Origin: Chryseobacterium lacus | GTDB lineage: Bacteria > Bacteroidota > Bacteroidia > Flavobacteriales > Weeksellaceae | Direction of reading: 5' to 3' | NCBI RefSeq assembly: GCF_003336205.1 | Contig: NZ_QPIE01000003.1 | Span: 1 to 64,000 of the forward strand | Length of the DNA stretch: 64,000 nucleotides | Shown: positions 7,999 to 16,986 of the stretch, piece by piece | How the letters are laid out: each line of letters starts with the position of its first letter | Numbering within the stretch: the first letter of the stretch is position 1 | Program-made: the position numbers and the translations under genes | Notes under the pieces: model-generated | What the model saw: only the letters and a program-made list of their open reading frames with translations | Databases searched by the model: none | Told to the model about the DNA's origin: nothing

Positions 7999-9081
7999 TT
8001 AATGATGTAAAAACTTCAACAACCGGGAACTTAAAATACCCCGTTTTGCGTTTTCGTAGTCATCTATTGTGCAAGGCAACCATTCCTCAATACTTTCACT
8101 ATTTCCGACATACCACAGATTGCTGAAAACATCTCGCCGAAAAGCGTATTGAGCATCATCAATTATTACCCAGAAAGTTTCAAATTCCCTTTCTTCAGGA
8201 TGGCTTTTCCGAATGTTGATGCCTTCTGTTAAATACCAGATCATCTGCGCCAGAAGCTGTTCATTCAATATATTTCCGGAATCAGCAACCACATTGAAAA
8301 TCCCAACAGATTTCAAATTTCTGCCCAGCCCGATTTCTTTCATAATGGCACATATTTCTCTTCGGTTCAGTCCGTTTACCTGCGGATGGATTGAAAAACA
8401 ATCGCTCATACTTTCCACAGCATCACAATTTACCGTCACCATATCGGTAGTCCGCAAAAAGGGTTCTGCTTTGTCCGACCGGTTCATCATTTCTGCCAGT
8501 CTCATTACATCAAAATCCACTTCATTCATCAATTTTATGGTCTCAACTTCATTCAGATGCTTCTGATAACCAAGGTGATGATATTTATTAATTGAAAAGT
8601 TCTTTGATGAAAATATTTTGCTTAGGAAGTTATTTTCCGTAACTTCCGTACCTTCCGTATCCAGTGAAATCCTATCTGAAATCTGAGTATAGCTGATGTT
8701 TTTATGATGAAAATTCAGCGCAGAATAAACAGAAAAAGAGAGATCATTGCTTCCACCGATCACAACAGGAATTGTCTTTTTATAATGACAGGAAGATAAT
8801 ATTTCCTGAAGAATATAGTGGGTATCCTCTCTCGTTTTCCCTGAAATCAAATCTCCGAAATCATGAACGGGCACTTCGAAATCCAACCCTGAAAGTTGAT
8901 AAAGCTGTCGCCTGACCGGAGTAAAATCCAGCATTTCTGCAGATTCGCCTGCTCCACGATAATCCGATACCCAAAGCAACGCAATTCCGGCTTCAGGCAA
9001 TTCGTCTTTCAACTGACTGCCGAACTGCCATTTTTCGGTCTTGATATATTTCGGGGGAATAATGAAATCTTCGTAGTTCAT
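7999..9081 (-). CDS. arginase/formimidoylglutamase-fold protein lacking metal ligands
   Basis: The 360-residue protein has the general layout of the ureohydrolase (arginase, agmatinase, formimidoylglutamase) family and lies next to topA, where flavobacteria often carry such a gene. The three metal-binding signatures are degenerate. The GGxH loop reads VVIGGSNDLSFS (His replaced by Asn), the DAHxD strand reads SYTQISDRISL, and the DxDxxD strand reads VTVNCDAVESMSD, keeping one Asp. A binuclear manganese centre is therefore unlikely, and hydrolase activity is doubtful. The start at 9081 (MNYEDFIIPPKY) is chosen over 9117. A non-catalytic or regulatory role is inference. Confidence 0.72.
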   Translation of the reverse strand: MNYEDFIIPPKYIKTEKWQFGSQLKDELPEAGIALLWVSDYRGAGESAEMLDFTPVRRQLYQLSGLDFEVPVHDFGDLISGKTREDTHYILQEILSSCHYKKTIPVVIGGSNDLSFSVYSALNFHHKNISYTQISDRISLDTEGTEVTENNFLSKIFSSKNFSINKYHHLGYQKHLNEVETIKLMNEVDFDVMRLAEMMNRSDKAEPFLRTTDMVTVNCDAVESMSDCFSIHPQVNGLNRREICAIMKEIGLGRNLKSVGIFNVVADSGNILNEQLLAQMIWYLTEGINIRKSHPEEREFETFWVIIDDAQYAFRRDVFSNLWYVGNSESIEEWLPCTIDDYENAKRGILSSRLLKFLHH

Positions 9082-9164
9082 GAATTGATCAGGATTGTAA
9101 TTCAACAAAAATAGCAAAATTTACTTCGCCTTTCACAGAACCTTCCCAAAAATTGTTTTCAATA

Positions 9165-11741
9165 TTATTTATCAGATTTTTTTGGAGCTTTTTTCGCAGC
9201 CACAGTTTTCTTTGGAGCTGCGGTTTTATTTGGAGTTGCTTTTTTGGCCGCAGTTTTTTTCTTTTCTGCAAAAGCAGTCTTATCCTGTGCTGTAATCCAT
9301 TTTTTCACTTCTTCCAGAGTCACTTCTGCTAAATCCTCAGCGGTATATTTCTCGTCGTCTTTGGTTTTTGGAATTTTAAAATTTGTTTTCCCAAATTTAA
9401 TAAAAGGGCCCCAACGTCCATTCTCAATAGAAATCTTCTCTTTTTCCCACTGTTGTATATAGCGGTTCGCTTCTTTTTCCAGTTTTGCTTCTATCAACTC
9501 CTGAATGTCATTTTGAGAAAGATTCTCGAAATCATATTTTTTAGGAACATTCACAAACATATCTTTGTATTTGATGAATGGCCCGAATCTTCCTTTTCCT
9601 TTGGTTACAGGTTCTCCTTTGTAATGAGCAACCGGAGCGTCGGCAAGTTGTTTTTCTTTTATAAGTTCTTCGGCACGTTCCTGATTTACAGACAAAGGAT
9701 CTTCTAATTTCGGAATACTAATGTACGTTTCGCCCCATTTTATATACGGGCCAAATCTTCCGACCGCAACAGAAACCGGTTTGCCTTCATAATCCTGAAG
9801 TTCAAAAGGCAGTTTGAACAGTTCCAGAGCTTCTTCCAAAGTAATGGTGGCAATATTTTGTGTTGCCATCAAGCTCGCAAAAGTTGGCTTCACCTCATCA
9901 TCACTTTCTCCAATTTGAATCATAGCACCATAGCGCCCCATTCTTGCATAAACATTTTTTCCTGATTTCGGATCTTTCCCCAGCAATCGTTCTCCTGTAG
10001 CGCGGTCTGCATTTTCCTCTACATCTTCTATTTTAGGATGAAAGTCTTTGTAAAATTCACCCAAAACTTCTTTCCATTTTTCGGCTCCATTGGCAATATC
10101 GTCGAAGTTCTGTTCTACTTTTGCTGTAAAACCATAATCCAGAATCTCGGCGAAATTATTCGTCAGAAATTCATTCACAACTTCACCAATGTCGGTAGGA
10201 ACAAATTTATTTTTATCGCCACCGAATTTCTCTGTAACAACTTGTTTTTTAAGCTCCTTCGTAAGGGTCATTTTTACGATTTCCCTTTCCTGTGGCAAAA
10301 TTTCCCGTTTATCTACATATTCTCTATTCTGAATGGTTTGAATCGTCGGCGCATAAGTTGAAGGCCTTCCGATACCGAGTTCTTCCAGTTTTTTTACCAG
10401 TCCGGCTTCCGTGTAACGTGCTGCAGGCCTTGTGAATTTCTCGGTAGCTTCAATTTTTTTATATTTTAATAGTTCACCAACTTTTACTTTCGGGAGGATC
10501 TTTTCGTTGTCTTCATCGTCTTCATCTTCGTTTTTAATAATTCCGTACGCTTTCAGGAAACCTTCAAAAATAATTACTTCTCCCTGAGCTTCAAACTGAT
10601 ACTGAAGTTTTGAATTTCCAATCTGAATTACGGTTCTTTCGATCTTGGCATTGCTCATCTGCGAAGCGAGCGTTCTTCTGTAAATGAGCTGATAGAGCTT
10701 ATTCAACTGAGCATCCCCAATAGATTTCACAGAGAAATCTGTCGGCCGTATCGCTTCGTGGGCTTCTTGTGCAGAAGCAGATTTTGTGGTATAATTTCTC
10801 GGATTAGAATACGCTTCCCCAAACTCTGAAATAATTTGAGACTTCGCTCCGTTGATCGCTTCCTGAGAGAGATTTACGGAATCTGTTCTCATATAAGTTA
10901 TGAATCCTTCTTCGTATAATCGTTGTGCCAAACGCATTGTTGTGGTGACATTATAACCTAATCTGGACGATGCTTCCTGCTGAAGCGTAGATGTTGTAAA
11001 TGGTGCTGATGCAGAACGGGTTCCGGGCTTTGTTTCAACGTTCTGAACTTTGAATTCGGTGTCTTTTGCCTGAGTTAAAAAATTCTCGGCTTCTTCTTCT
11101 TTTTTAAAATCACCTTTCAGTTTGGCAGCAATTTCCTGTTGTTCTTCATTCAGGAAAGTCCCTTCAATCTTGAATGCAGAAACCGGCTTGAAATTTCTGA
11201 TTTCTAATTCTCTTTCTACTACAAGGCGTACTGCAACAGACTGCACTCTTCCTGCCGAAAGTCCGGTTTTTACTTTTTTCCAAAGCACCGGCGACATTTC
11301 AAAACCCACAATCCGGTCCAGAACTCTTCTGGCTTGCTGGGCATTCACCAAATTCTGGTCAATTTTTCTCGGATTCTCTATCGCTTTCTGGATGGCATTT
11401 TTGGTAATTTCATGAAAAACGATTCTCTTCGCATTGTTTTCATCCAATTTCAATTCCTGCGCCAGATGCCACGCAATAGCTTCTCCTTCACGGTCTTCAT
11501 CGGAAGCCAACCAAACGGTTTCCGCTTTTTTCACGGCTTCTTTCAGCTCGGAAACAATTTTCTTTTTATCGGGAGATACTTCATAATCGGGCGTAAAAGT
11601 GGTGAGATCTATTCCCATTCCTTTCTTAGGCAGATCCCGAATATGGCCGAAGCTGGATTTCACTTCAAAATCCTTTCCGAGATATTTCTGTATGGTTTTG
11701 GCTTTTGCCGGCGATTCGACAATAACGAGATTTTTGGACAT
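9165..11741 (-). CDS. topA: DNA topoisomerase I (type IA)
   Basis: TopA relaxes negative supercoils by single-strand passage. The 858-residue protein has the N-terminal Toprim domain (VIVESPAKAKTI at 6-17; acidic DEDREGE at 81-87), and the catalytic tyrosine Y283 in EEGFITYMRTDS. The GRPSTYAPTIQTI segment of domain IV follows. Instead of C4 zinc ribbons the C-terminus has four repeats of the form GR-x-G-(A/P)-x-IK (RYGAMIQ, RFGPYIKW, RFGPFIKY, RWGPFIKF). It ends in a Lys/Ala-rich tail of about 35 residues that probably binds DNA non-specifically. Length is typical for Bacteroidota. It is transcribed divergently from ileS. Confidence 0.97.
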   Translation of the reverse strand: MSKNLVIVESPAKAKTIQKYLGKDFEVKSSFGHIRDLPKKGMGIDLTTFTPDYEVSPDKKKIVSELKEAVKKAETVWLASDEDREGEAIAWHLAQELKLDENNAKRIVFHEITKNAIQKAIENPRKIDQNLVNAQQARRVLDRIVGFEMSPVLWKKVKTGLSAGRVQSVAVRLVVERELEIRNFKPVSAFKIEGTFLNEEQQEIAAKLKGDFKKEEEAENFLTQAKDTEFKVQNVETKPGTRSASAPFTTSTLQQEASSRLGYNVTTTMRLAQRLYEEGFITYMRTDSVNLSQEAINGAKSQIISEFGEAYSNPRNYTTKSASAQEAHEAIRPTDFSVKSIGDAQLNKLYQLIYRRTLASQMSNAKIERTVIQIGNSKLQYQFEAQGEVIIFEGFLKAYGIIKNEDEDDEDNEKILPKVKVGELLKYKKIEATEKFTRPAARYTEAGLVKKLEELGIGRPSTYAPTIQTIQNREYVDKREILPQEREIVKMTLTKELKKQVVTEKFGGDKNKFVPTDIGEVVNEFLTNNFAEILDYGFTAKVEQNFDDIANGAEKWKEVLGEFYKDFHPKIEDVEENADRATGERLLGKDPKSGKNVYARMGRYGAMIQIGESDDEVKPTFASLMATQNIATITLEEALELFKLPFELQDYEGKPVSVAVGRFGPYIKWGETYISIPKLEDPLSVNQERAEELIKEKQLADAPVAHYKGEPVTKGKGRFGPFIKYKDMFVNVPKKYDFENLSQNDIQELIEAKLEKEANRYIQQWEKEKISIENGRWGPFIKFGKTNFKIPKTKDDEKYTAEDLAEVTLEEVKKWITAQDKTAFAEKKKTAAKKATPNKTAAPKKTVAAKKAPKKSDK

Positions 11742-11754
11742 CCTGAATTTTTTG

Positions 11755-11762
11755 CAAAAGTA
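11755..11762 (-). promoter_or_regulatory. -7 element of the topA promoter
   Basis: Minus-strand TACTTTTG lies 13 bases before the topA ATG, within the topA-ileS divergent region. The -33 position shows no good TTTG. The implied leader is very short. Confidence 0.5.
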
Positions 11763-11935
11763 TAAGTTTTTTTTAAAGTGGGAATTCTGGCTTTTCGAAC
11801 TTATTTATTTTACTTCATATTAAGAGAGAATAAAACTTGATTTATCATACAAAAAATGCATTGTCGATCGCTCTTATAATAGCATAGAATTTCTTATATT
11901 CGCACTCTTAAATTTTGCAACAGAACAGTTTGAAA

Positions 11936-14900
11936 ATGAAGAAGTTTAACGAATACAAAAACCTTGATCTCACCGCCGTAGCAGACGGTGTTTCCAAATT
12001 CTGGAACGAAAACGATATATTCAGGAAATCGGTTGAAATCCGCGAAGGGAAACCGGAATTCGTATTTTATGAAGGTCCGCCTTCTGCGAACGGAATGCCG
12101 GGAATTCATCATGTGATGGCAAGAGCGATTAAAGATATTTTCTGTCGTTTTCAAACCCAGAACGGTAAAAAAGTATTCAGAAAAGCAGGCTGGGATACCC
12201 ATGGATTACCGATAGAACTAGGTGTGGAAAAGGAACTGGGAATTACCAAAGAAGACATCGGAACCAAAATTTCTGTTGAAGATTATAATAAAGCATGCCG
12301 CGAAGCTGTGATGCGCTACACTGATGTATGGAATGACCTGACGGAGAAAATAGGCTATTGGGTCGATCTGGAAAATCCTTACATCACCTACGAACCGAAA
12401 TACATGGAAACCGTTTGGTGGTTGCTAAAACAGCTTTATGATAAAGGATTGCTGTATAAAGGATATACCATTCAGCCTTATTCACCAAAAGCGGGAACAG
12501 GTCTTTCTTCTCACGAACTCAATCAGCCGGGAACGTATCGTGATGTTTCTGATACTACCGTTGTGGCTCAGTTTAAAGTGAAGAATCTATCCTCAACATT
12601 ACAATTAAAAACAACCTTTTCCGAAACAATTCATATTCTAGCGTGGACTACTACACCGTGGACTTTGCCTTCCAACACCGCTTTGGCCGTAGGAAAAGAT
12701 ATTGAATATGTTTTGGTAAAAACCTTTAACCAGTATACTTTTGACCCGATTAACATTATTTTAGCAAAAGCTTTATTGCCGAAACAATTTGGTAAAAAAT
12801 ATAATGAAGGTTCAGATGAAGATTTCGTGAATTATACTTCTGAAAGCAAAACGATTCCTTATCAGATCTTAGCAGAATTCAAAGGTGAAGATTTGGCCGG
12901 AACTGAATATGAACAATTGATACCGTGGTTTTTGCCGGCCGAAAATCCTGTAAAAGCCTTCAGAGTTATTGTGGGCGATTTTGTAACCACGGAAGACGGA
13001 ACCGGAATTGTGCATATTGCACCCACTTTTGGTGCGGATGATGCGCGCGTAGCCAAGGAAAACGGAATTCCGCCAATGTTGGTGAAGGATGAAAACGACA
13101 ATTTGGTTCCTTTGGTGGATCTAACCGGAAGATTTTTGAAAGGCAAAAATGTACCTGAAATTTTCTCAGGAAACTATATCAAAAATGAATATTACGACGA
13201 CGGAACTGCTCCTGAAAAATCTTGGGATGTAGAACTCGCGATTTTATTAAAAACCGAGAACAAAGCTTTTAAGGTAGAAAAATATGTTCACAGCTATCCA
13301 CATTGCTGGAGAACAGATAAGCCAGTGCTTTACTATCCGCTCGATTCGTGGTTTGTAAAAATGACGGAAAAGCGCCAACGTTTAGTGGATCTGAACGAAA
13401 CCATCAATTGGAAACCGAAATCTACCGGCGAAGGGAGATTTGCAAACTGGCTGGAAAATGTAAACGACTGGAATCTTTCCCGCTCCAGATACTGGGGAAT
13501 ACCGCTACCTATCTGGAGAAGTGCAGACTTGAAAGAAGAGAAAATCATCGGATCCGTAGAAGAACTTTATTCTGAAATTGAAAAATCCGTCGCCGCAGGA
13601 ATGATGACAGAAAATCCTTTTTCAGCTTTTGAAATCGGAAATATGTCAGATGAAAATTACGAAAAAATAGATCTTCATAAAAATTATGTGGACGAAATCA
13701 TCCTCGTTTCCAATTCCGGAAAGCCAATGAAGCGCGAAAGCGATTTGATCGACGTTTGGTTCGACTCCGGTGCAATGCCGTATGCACAGCTGCATTATCC
13801 TTTTGAAAATAAAGAATTAATTGATCAGAGAAAAGCATTTCCTGCCGACTTTATTGCAGAAGGTGTGGATCAAACTCGTGGATGGTTCTACACGCTGCAT
13901 GCGATTGCAACTTCAGTTTTCGATTCAGTAGCCTATAAAAATGTGGTTTCCAACGGTTTGGTTCTGGACAAAAACGGACAGAAAATGTCAAAACGCCTTG
14001 GAAACGCAGTTGATCCCTTTGAGACATTGAAAAAATATGGGCCGGATGCAACGCGCTGGTACATGATTTCTAATGCCAATCCTTGGGAAAATCTGAAATT
14101 TGATGTGGAAGGAATTGATGAAGTGCGGAGAAAATTCTTCGGAACGCTTTACAATACATATTCTTTTTTTGCGCTATATGCGAATGTGGACGGTTTTAAA
14201 TACGAAGAAAAAAACGTAGAAAACCGCCCGGAAATCGACCGGTGGATTCTTTCAGAACTGAATATTCTCATTAAAGAAGTAAAGGAATCTTATGAAGATT
14301 ATGAACCTACAAAGGTGGCAAGAGCCATCAATACTTTCGTAAATGACAATCTAAGTAATTGGTATGTAAGGCTTTGTAGAAGACGTTTCTGGAAAGGTGA
14401 CTATTCAGCTGATAAAATTTCGGCTTACCAAACATTGTACACCTGTCTGGAAACTGTTGCAAAACTTTCTGCACCGATAGTGCCTTTTTTCATGGATCGC
14501 CTTTATCAGGATTTGAATAAAGTAACAGGAAAAGACACCGCTACTTCTGTACATTTAACCGATTTTCCAATCGCTGAAGAAAGCAAAATAGAAATGGATC
14601 TCGTAGAAAAAACGCATTTAGCACAAACGATCACTTCCATGGTGTTTTCACTCAGAAAAAAAGAAAACATTAAGGTTCGGCAGCCGCTTCAGAAAGTGAT
14701 GATTCCGGTGCTGGATCAAAAAACGGAGAAACAAATCGCAGCCGTTTCGGAACTGATTAAGCAAGAAGTGAACGTGAAGGAACTACAGCTCATCAATGCT
14801 GAAGAAGCGTCGCATCTGATTGTAAAACAGATTAAACCGAATTTCAAAACACTGGGCTCAAGGCTTGGAAAAGACATGAAAACCGTCGGTACAGAAATTT

Positions 14901-15331
14901 CTTCGATGACAACGGAACAAATTGCCGACCTCGAGAAAAACGGAAAAATGTCCGTTGCCGGCCACGAAATTGGTTTGGATGATGTAGAAATTTCAACGAA
15001 GGATATTCCGGGATGGACGGTAGCCAGCGAAGGGAAAATTACCGTTGCACTGGATCTTACCATTACTGAAGAACTGAAATCGGAAGGAATTGCCAGAGAG
15101 TTCATCAACCGGATTCAAAACTTAAGAAAAGAAAAGAATTTTGACTTAACCGACAGAATTTCAATTCAGTTGGAAGGAAACTCGCCTTTTGAAACAGAAA
15201 TCATGAAGAATCAACAATATATTTCAGACGAAGTATTGTCAAATAAAATAGAAATTGTAAATTCACTCGCAGATTTTGACAGGATCGAGATAGACGAGAT
15301 TCAGTTTAATGTAAAAGTTAGTAAAATCTAA
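11936..15331 (+). CDS. ileS: isoleucyl-tRNA synthetase, type 2, with GIHH signature
   Basis: This class I enzyme charges tRNA-Ile with isoleucine and edits valine. The 1131-residue length and sequence style fit the eukaryote-like IleRS2 group. The ATP-binding signature reads PGIHHV: G56-I57-H58-H59 (codons 12101-12112), that is GxHH instead of the class I HxGH. The second motif KMSKR is at 683-687. The CP1 editing domain (about 200-430) and the anticodon-binding domain (about 720-900) are in the expected places. I use the ATG at 11936; a TTG seven codons earlier is less likely. IleRS2 enzymes are known for mupirocin tolerance, and the GxHH form has been linked to hyper-resistance in other bacteria; whether that holds here is inference. 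Confidence 0.96.
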   Translation: MKKFNEYKNLDLTAVADGVSKFWNENDIFRKSVEIREGKPEFVFYEGPPSANGMPGIHHVMARAIKDIFCRFQTQNGKKVFRKAGWDTHGLPIELGVEKELGITKEDIGTKISVEDYNKACREAVMRYTDVWNDLTEKIGYWVDLENPYITYEPKYMETVWWLLKQLYDKGLLYKGYTIQPYSPKAGTGLSSHELNQPGTYRDVSDTTVVAQFKVKNLSSTLQLKTTFSETIHILAWTTTPWTLPSNTALAVGKDIEYVLVKTFNQYTFDPINIILAKALLPKQFGKKYNEGSDEDFVNYTSESKTIPYQILAEFKGEDLAGTEYEQLIPWFLPAENPVKAFRVIVGDFVTTEDGTGIVHIAPTFGADDARVAKENGIPPMLVKDENDNLVPLVDLTGRFLKGKNVPEIFSGNYIKNEYYDDGTAPEKSWDVELAILLKTENKAFKVEKYVHSYPHCWRTDKPVLYYPLDSWFVKMTEKRQRLVDLNETINWKPKSTGEGRFANWLENVNDWNLSRSRYWGIPLPIWRSADLKEEKIIGSVEELYSEIEKSVAAGMMTENPFSAFEIGNMSDENYEKIDLHKNYVDEIILVSNSGKPMKRESDLIDVWFDSGAMPYAQLHYPFENKELIDQRKAFPADFIAEGVDQTRGWFYTLHAIATSVFDSVAYKNVVSNGLVLDKNGQKMSKRLGNAVDPFETLKKYGPDATRWYMISNANPWENLKFDVEGIDEVRRKFFGTLYNTYSFFALYANVDGFKYEEKNVENRPEIDRWILSELNILIKEVKESYEDYEPTKVARAINTFVNDNLSNWYVRLCRRRFWKGDYSADKISAYQTLYTCLETVAKLSAPIVPFFMDRLYQDLNKVTGKDTATSVHLTDFPIAEESKIEMDLVEKTHLAQTITSMVFSLRKKENIKVRQPLQKVMIPVLDQKTEKQIAAVSELIKQEVNVKELQLINAEEASHLIVKQIKPNFKTLGSRLGKDMKTVGTEISSMTTEQIADLEKNGKMSVAGHEIGLDDVEISTKDIPGWTVASEGKITVALDLTITEELKSEGIAREFINRIQNLRKEKNFDLTDRISIQLEGNSPFETEIMKNQQYISDEVLSNKIEIVNSLADFDRIEIDEIQFNVKVSKI

Positions 15332-15407
15332 AAATATTTCTTATCTTGAATCACTTTCAAAGAAAGAAGGAAAATAAATAATTAAACAACATCGAAAATT
15401 TGCAGAC

Positions 15408-15788
15408 ATGGCAGAAGAAAGACAGCGTTACAGCGATGCTGATTTAAAAGAATTCAAAGAATTAATTAGCGCAAAAATAGAGAAAGCCGAAAAAGATCTG
15501 GCTTTGATTAATGAAAATTTCGTGAACGACCAAAATAACGGAACCGACGATACATCGCCCACTTTCAAGGCTTTTGAAGAAGGCGCAGAAACCCTGAGCA
15601 AGGAGCAGAACGCAATTTTGGCCGGCCGCCAAGAGAAATTTATCCGCGACTTGAAACATGCGCTCATCCGCATCGAAAATAAAACGTACGGAATTTGCAG
15701 AGTGACCGGAAAACTGATTCCTAAAGACCGATTGAAAGCCGTTCCACACGCCACCTTAAGCATCGAAGCGAAAAATATGCAGCGTTAA
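15408..15788 (+). CDS. TraR/DksA-family protein without the zinc cysteines
   Basis: DksA-type proteins enter the RNA polymerase secondary channel and modulate transcription with ppGpp. The 126-residue protein has the two-helix coiled-coil (about 8-90, with ENFVNDQNNGTDDTSPTF at the turn) and the C-terminal globular segment YGICRVTGKLIPKDRLKAVPHAT. That segment aligns with the C4 zinc finger but keeps only one cysteine. The turn lacks the plain DxxDxA tip of E. coli DksA. This cysteine-poor form is common in Bacteroidota. It follows ileS by 76 bases and probably has its own transcription start, since ileS ends without an evident terminator. Confidence 0.85.
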   Translation: MAEERQRYSDADLKEFKELISAKIEKAEKDLALINENFVNDQNNGTDDTSPTFKAFEEGAETLSKEQNAILAGRQEKFIRDLKHALIRIENKTYGICRVTGKLIPKDRLKAVPHATLSIEAKNMQR

Positions 15789-15882
15789 AATCCTAAAAAC
15801 GCAAGAAGTGTACAATTTCTTACAAAAACACAGTATCGGGTTCTTGTAAATACGGACTTTGTAACTTATAACTTTTATCCAA

Positions 15883-16125
15883 TTGAATACTGTCCTCATC
15901 ATTCTCGCTGTTGTAGTAATTTTCGCCTATTTTTTCCGGAAAGAAATTAAGGAGAAAATTGCGCCCGATGCAGAAAGAAATTACACCATTGACGATAAAT
16001 TCAATGCTGAGAAAGTTTCAAGACAAAAGGAAATCGACCATCTTCTGAGTAAAATGGGAGAAAACGGCATCGATGATTTGTCCGAAAAAGACCGAAGGAG
16101 ACTCGATGAACTTTCAAAGAAATAG
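15883..16125 (+). CDS. small membrane-anchored protein, DUF6576-like
   Basis: The 80-residue protein starts with one membrane segment (about 3-17, VLIILAVVVIFAYFF), then a charged stretch. The C-terminal motif IDHLLSKMGENGIDDLSEKDRRRLDELSKK matches the IDxxLxKIxxxGxxSLxxxEKxxL pattern of the DUF6576 tail found on Bacteroidota rhomboid-like proteins. No ATG is available at the right place; the frame opens after a TAA at 15862 and the first usable start is TTG at 15883. It lies between the DksA-like gene and lspA. Function unknown; a free-standing version of a rhomboid tail domain is an interpretation. Confidence 0.6.
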   Translation: MNTVLIILAVVVIFAYFFRKEIKEKIAPDAERNYTIDDKFNAEKVSRQKEIDHLLSKMGENGIDDLSEKDRRRLDELSKK

Positions 16126-16242
16126 GGATAAATAGAGGAGAAATTCACTCACAAAACTTATGAACCAGGAGGAGAAAGAAGTTGTCAGAATTTTCAAATA
16201 ATAAAATTCAATCTTAAAAACTCTCCAGGTTTTCAACAAATT

Positions 16243-16890
16243 ATGAAGAAAATAGCATTCGTTACCCTCATTATTTTATTAATAGACCAAGCTTCCAAAT
16301 TTTATATCAAAACCAATTTCCAATACGGCGAAAGCATTCCCGTGATGGGGCTGGACTGGTTTCGGATGACTTTTGTAGAAAACCCAGGTATGGCTTACGG
16401 TTTTCATTTTGGGGGATTATTGGGGAAATATTTTCTGGTGATCGTCCGCCTTTTCCTTATCGGAGGGATGATTTATCTTTTCATGAAATGGAAAAAGCAG
16501 GGCATCACCACCAATTATTTGCTGATCCCGATGGCGATGATTTTTGCTGGAGCTATTGGCAACCTGATCGACGGAATGTTTTACGGAATGATCTTCGACA
16601 GTGGTACGGTGTACGACGAAAGCGTGAACCGGTGGATTGAATATGGCGGCGTTTCCCAAATAGTTCCTTTCGGGGAAGGTTATTCTTCTTTTATGAAGGG
16701 CTGTGTGGTAGATATGCTCCATTTTCCTCTAATCGACTGGACGGTGCCGGAAAGTTGGCCTTTGCTGGGTGGCAAACAAATTGAATTTTTCAAATATATC
16801 TTCAATGTTGCCGATGCCGCCATTTCTGTAGGTGCAGCCTTGTTGCTTATTTTCAGAAAAAAAGCTTTCCCGAACGGACTGGATTTTTAG
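16243..16890 (+). CDS. lspA: lipoprotein signal peptidase (signal peptidase II)
   Basis: LspA removes the signal peptide of prolipoproteins after diacylglyceryl modification, in the inner membrane. The 215-residue protein has four membrane segments and the two catalytic aspartates in conserved contexts: GAIGNLIDGMFYG and NVADAAISVGA. It is about 50 residues longer than the E. coli enzyme because of an insertion between these motifs (about 120-180), a feature of Bacteroidota LspA. Many lipoproteins in this window (SodC, M48, DUF4251, META) are its probable substrates. A hairpin terminator follows 19 bases after the stop. Confidence 0.95.
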   Translation: MKKIAFVTLIILLIDQASKFYIKTNFQYGESIPVMGLDWFRMTFVENPGMAYGFHFGGLLGKYFLVIVRLFLIGGMIYLFMKWKKQGITTNYLLIPMAMIFAGAIGNLIDGMFYGMIFDSGTVYDESVNRWIEYGGVSQIVPFGEGYSSFMKGCVVDMLHFPLIDWTVPESWPLLGGKQIEFFKYIFNVADAAISVGAALLLIFRKKAFPNGLDF

Positions 16891-16908
16891 AATTTTATAT
16901 TAAATATG

Positions 16909-16934
16909 AAACTTCAGCAAATTGCCTGAAGTTT
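16909..16934 (+). terminator. intrinsic terminator after lspA
   Basis: AAACTTCAG (16909-16917) pairs with CTGAAGTTT (16926-16934) across an 8-base loop, and a T-rich run follows. It separates lspA from trpS. Confidence 0.75.
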
Positions 16935-16986
16935 TTGTTTTTCTTATTTTCGCAAATCATTTCTTGTAACCGCAAATTTCAATTTT

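Noticed and set aside
9089-9271. Lys/Arg/Gln-rich 60-codon frame on the minus strand
   Set aside because: It is a frame shadow of the low-complexity Lys/Ala tail of topA.
11894-12202. Open frame of 102 codons opposite ileS
   Set aside because: It is antisense to the conserved ileS N-terminus and shows no signal or family pattern.
15428-15763. Long antisense frames over the DksA-like gene
   Set aside because: Composition is the mirror of the coding strand; the DksA-like reading has clear family features.
16160-16201. Thirteen-codon frame preceding lspA (MNQEEKEVVRIFK)
   Set aside because: Too short and without conservation evidence; GGAGGAG inside it is not meaningful since this lineage does not rely on Shine-Dalgarno sites.
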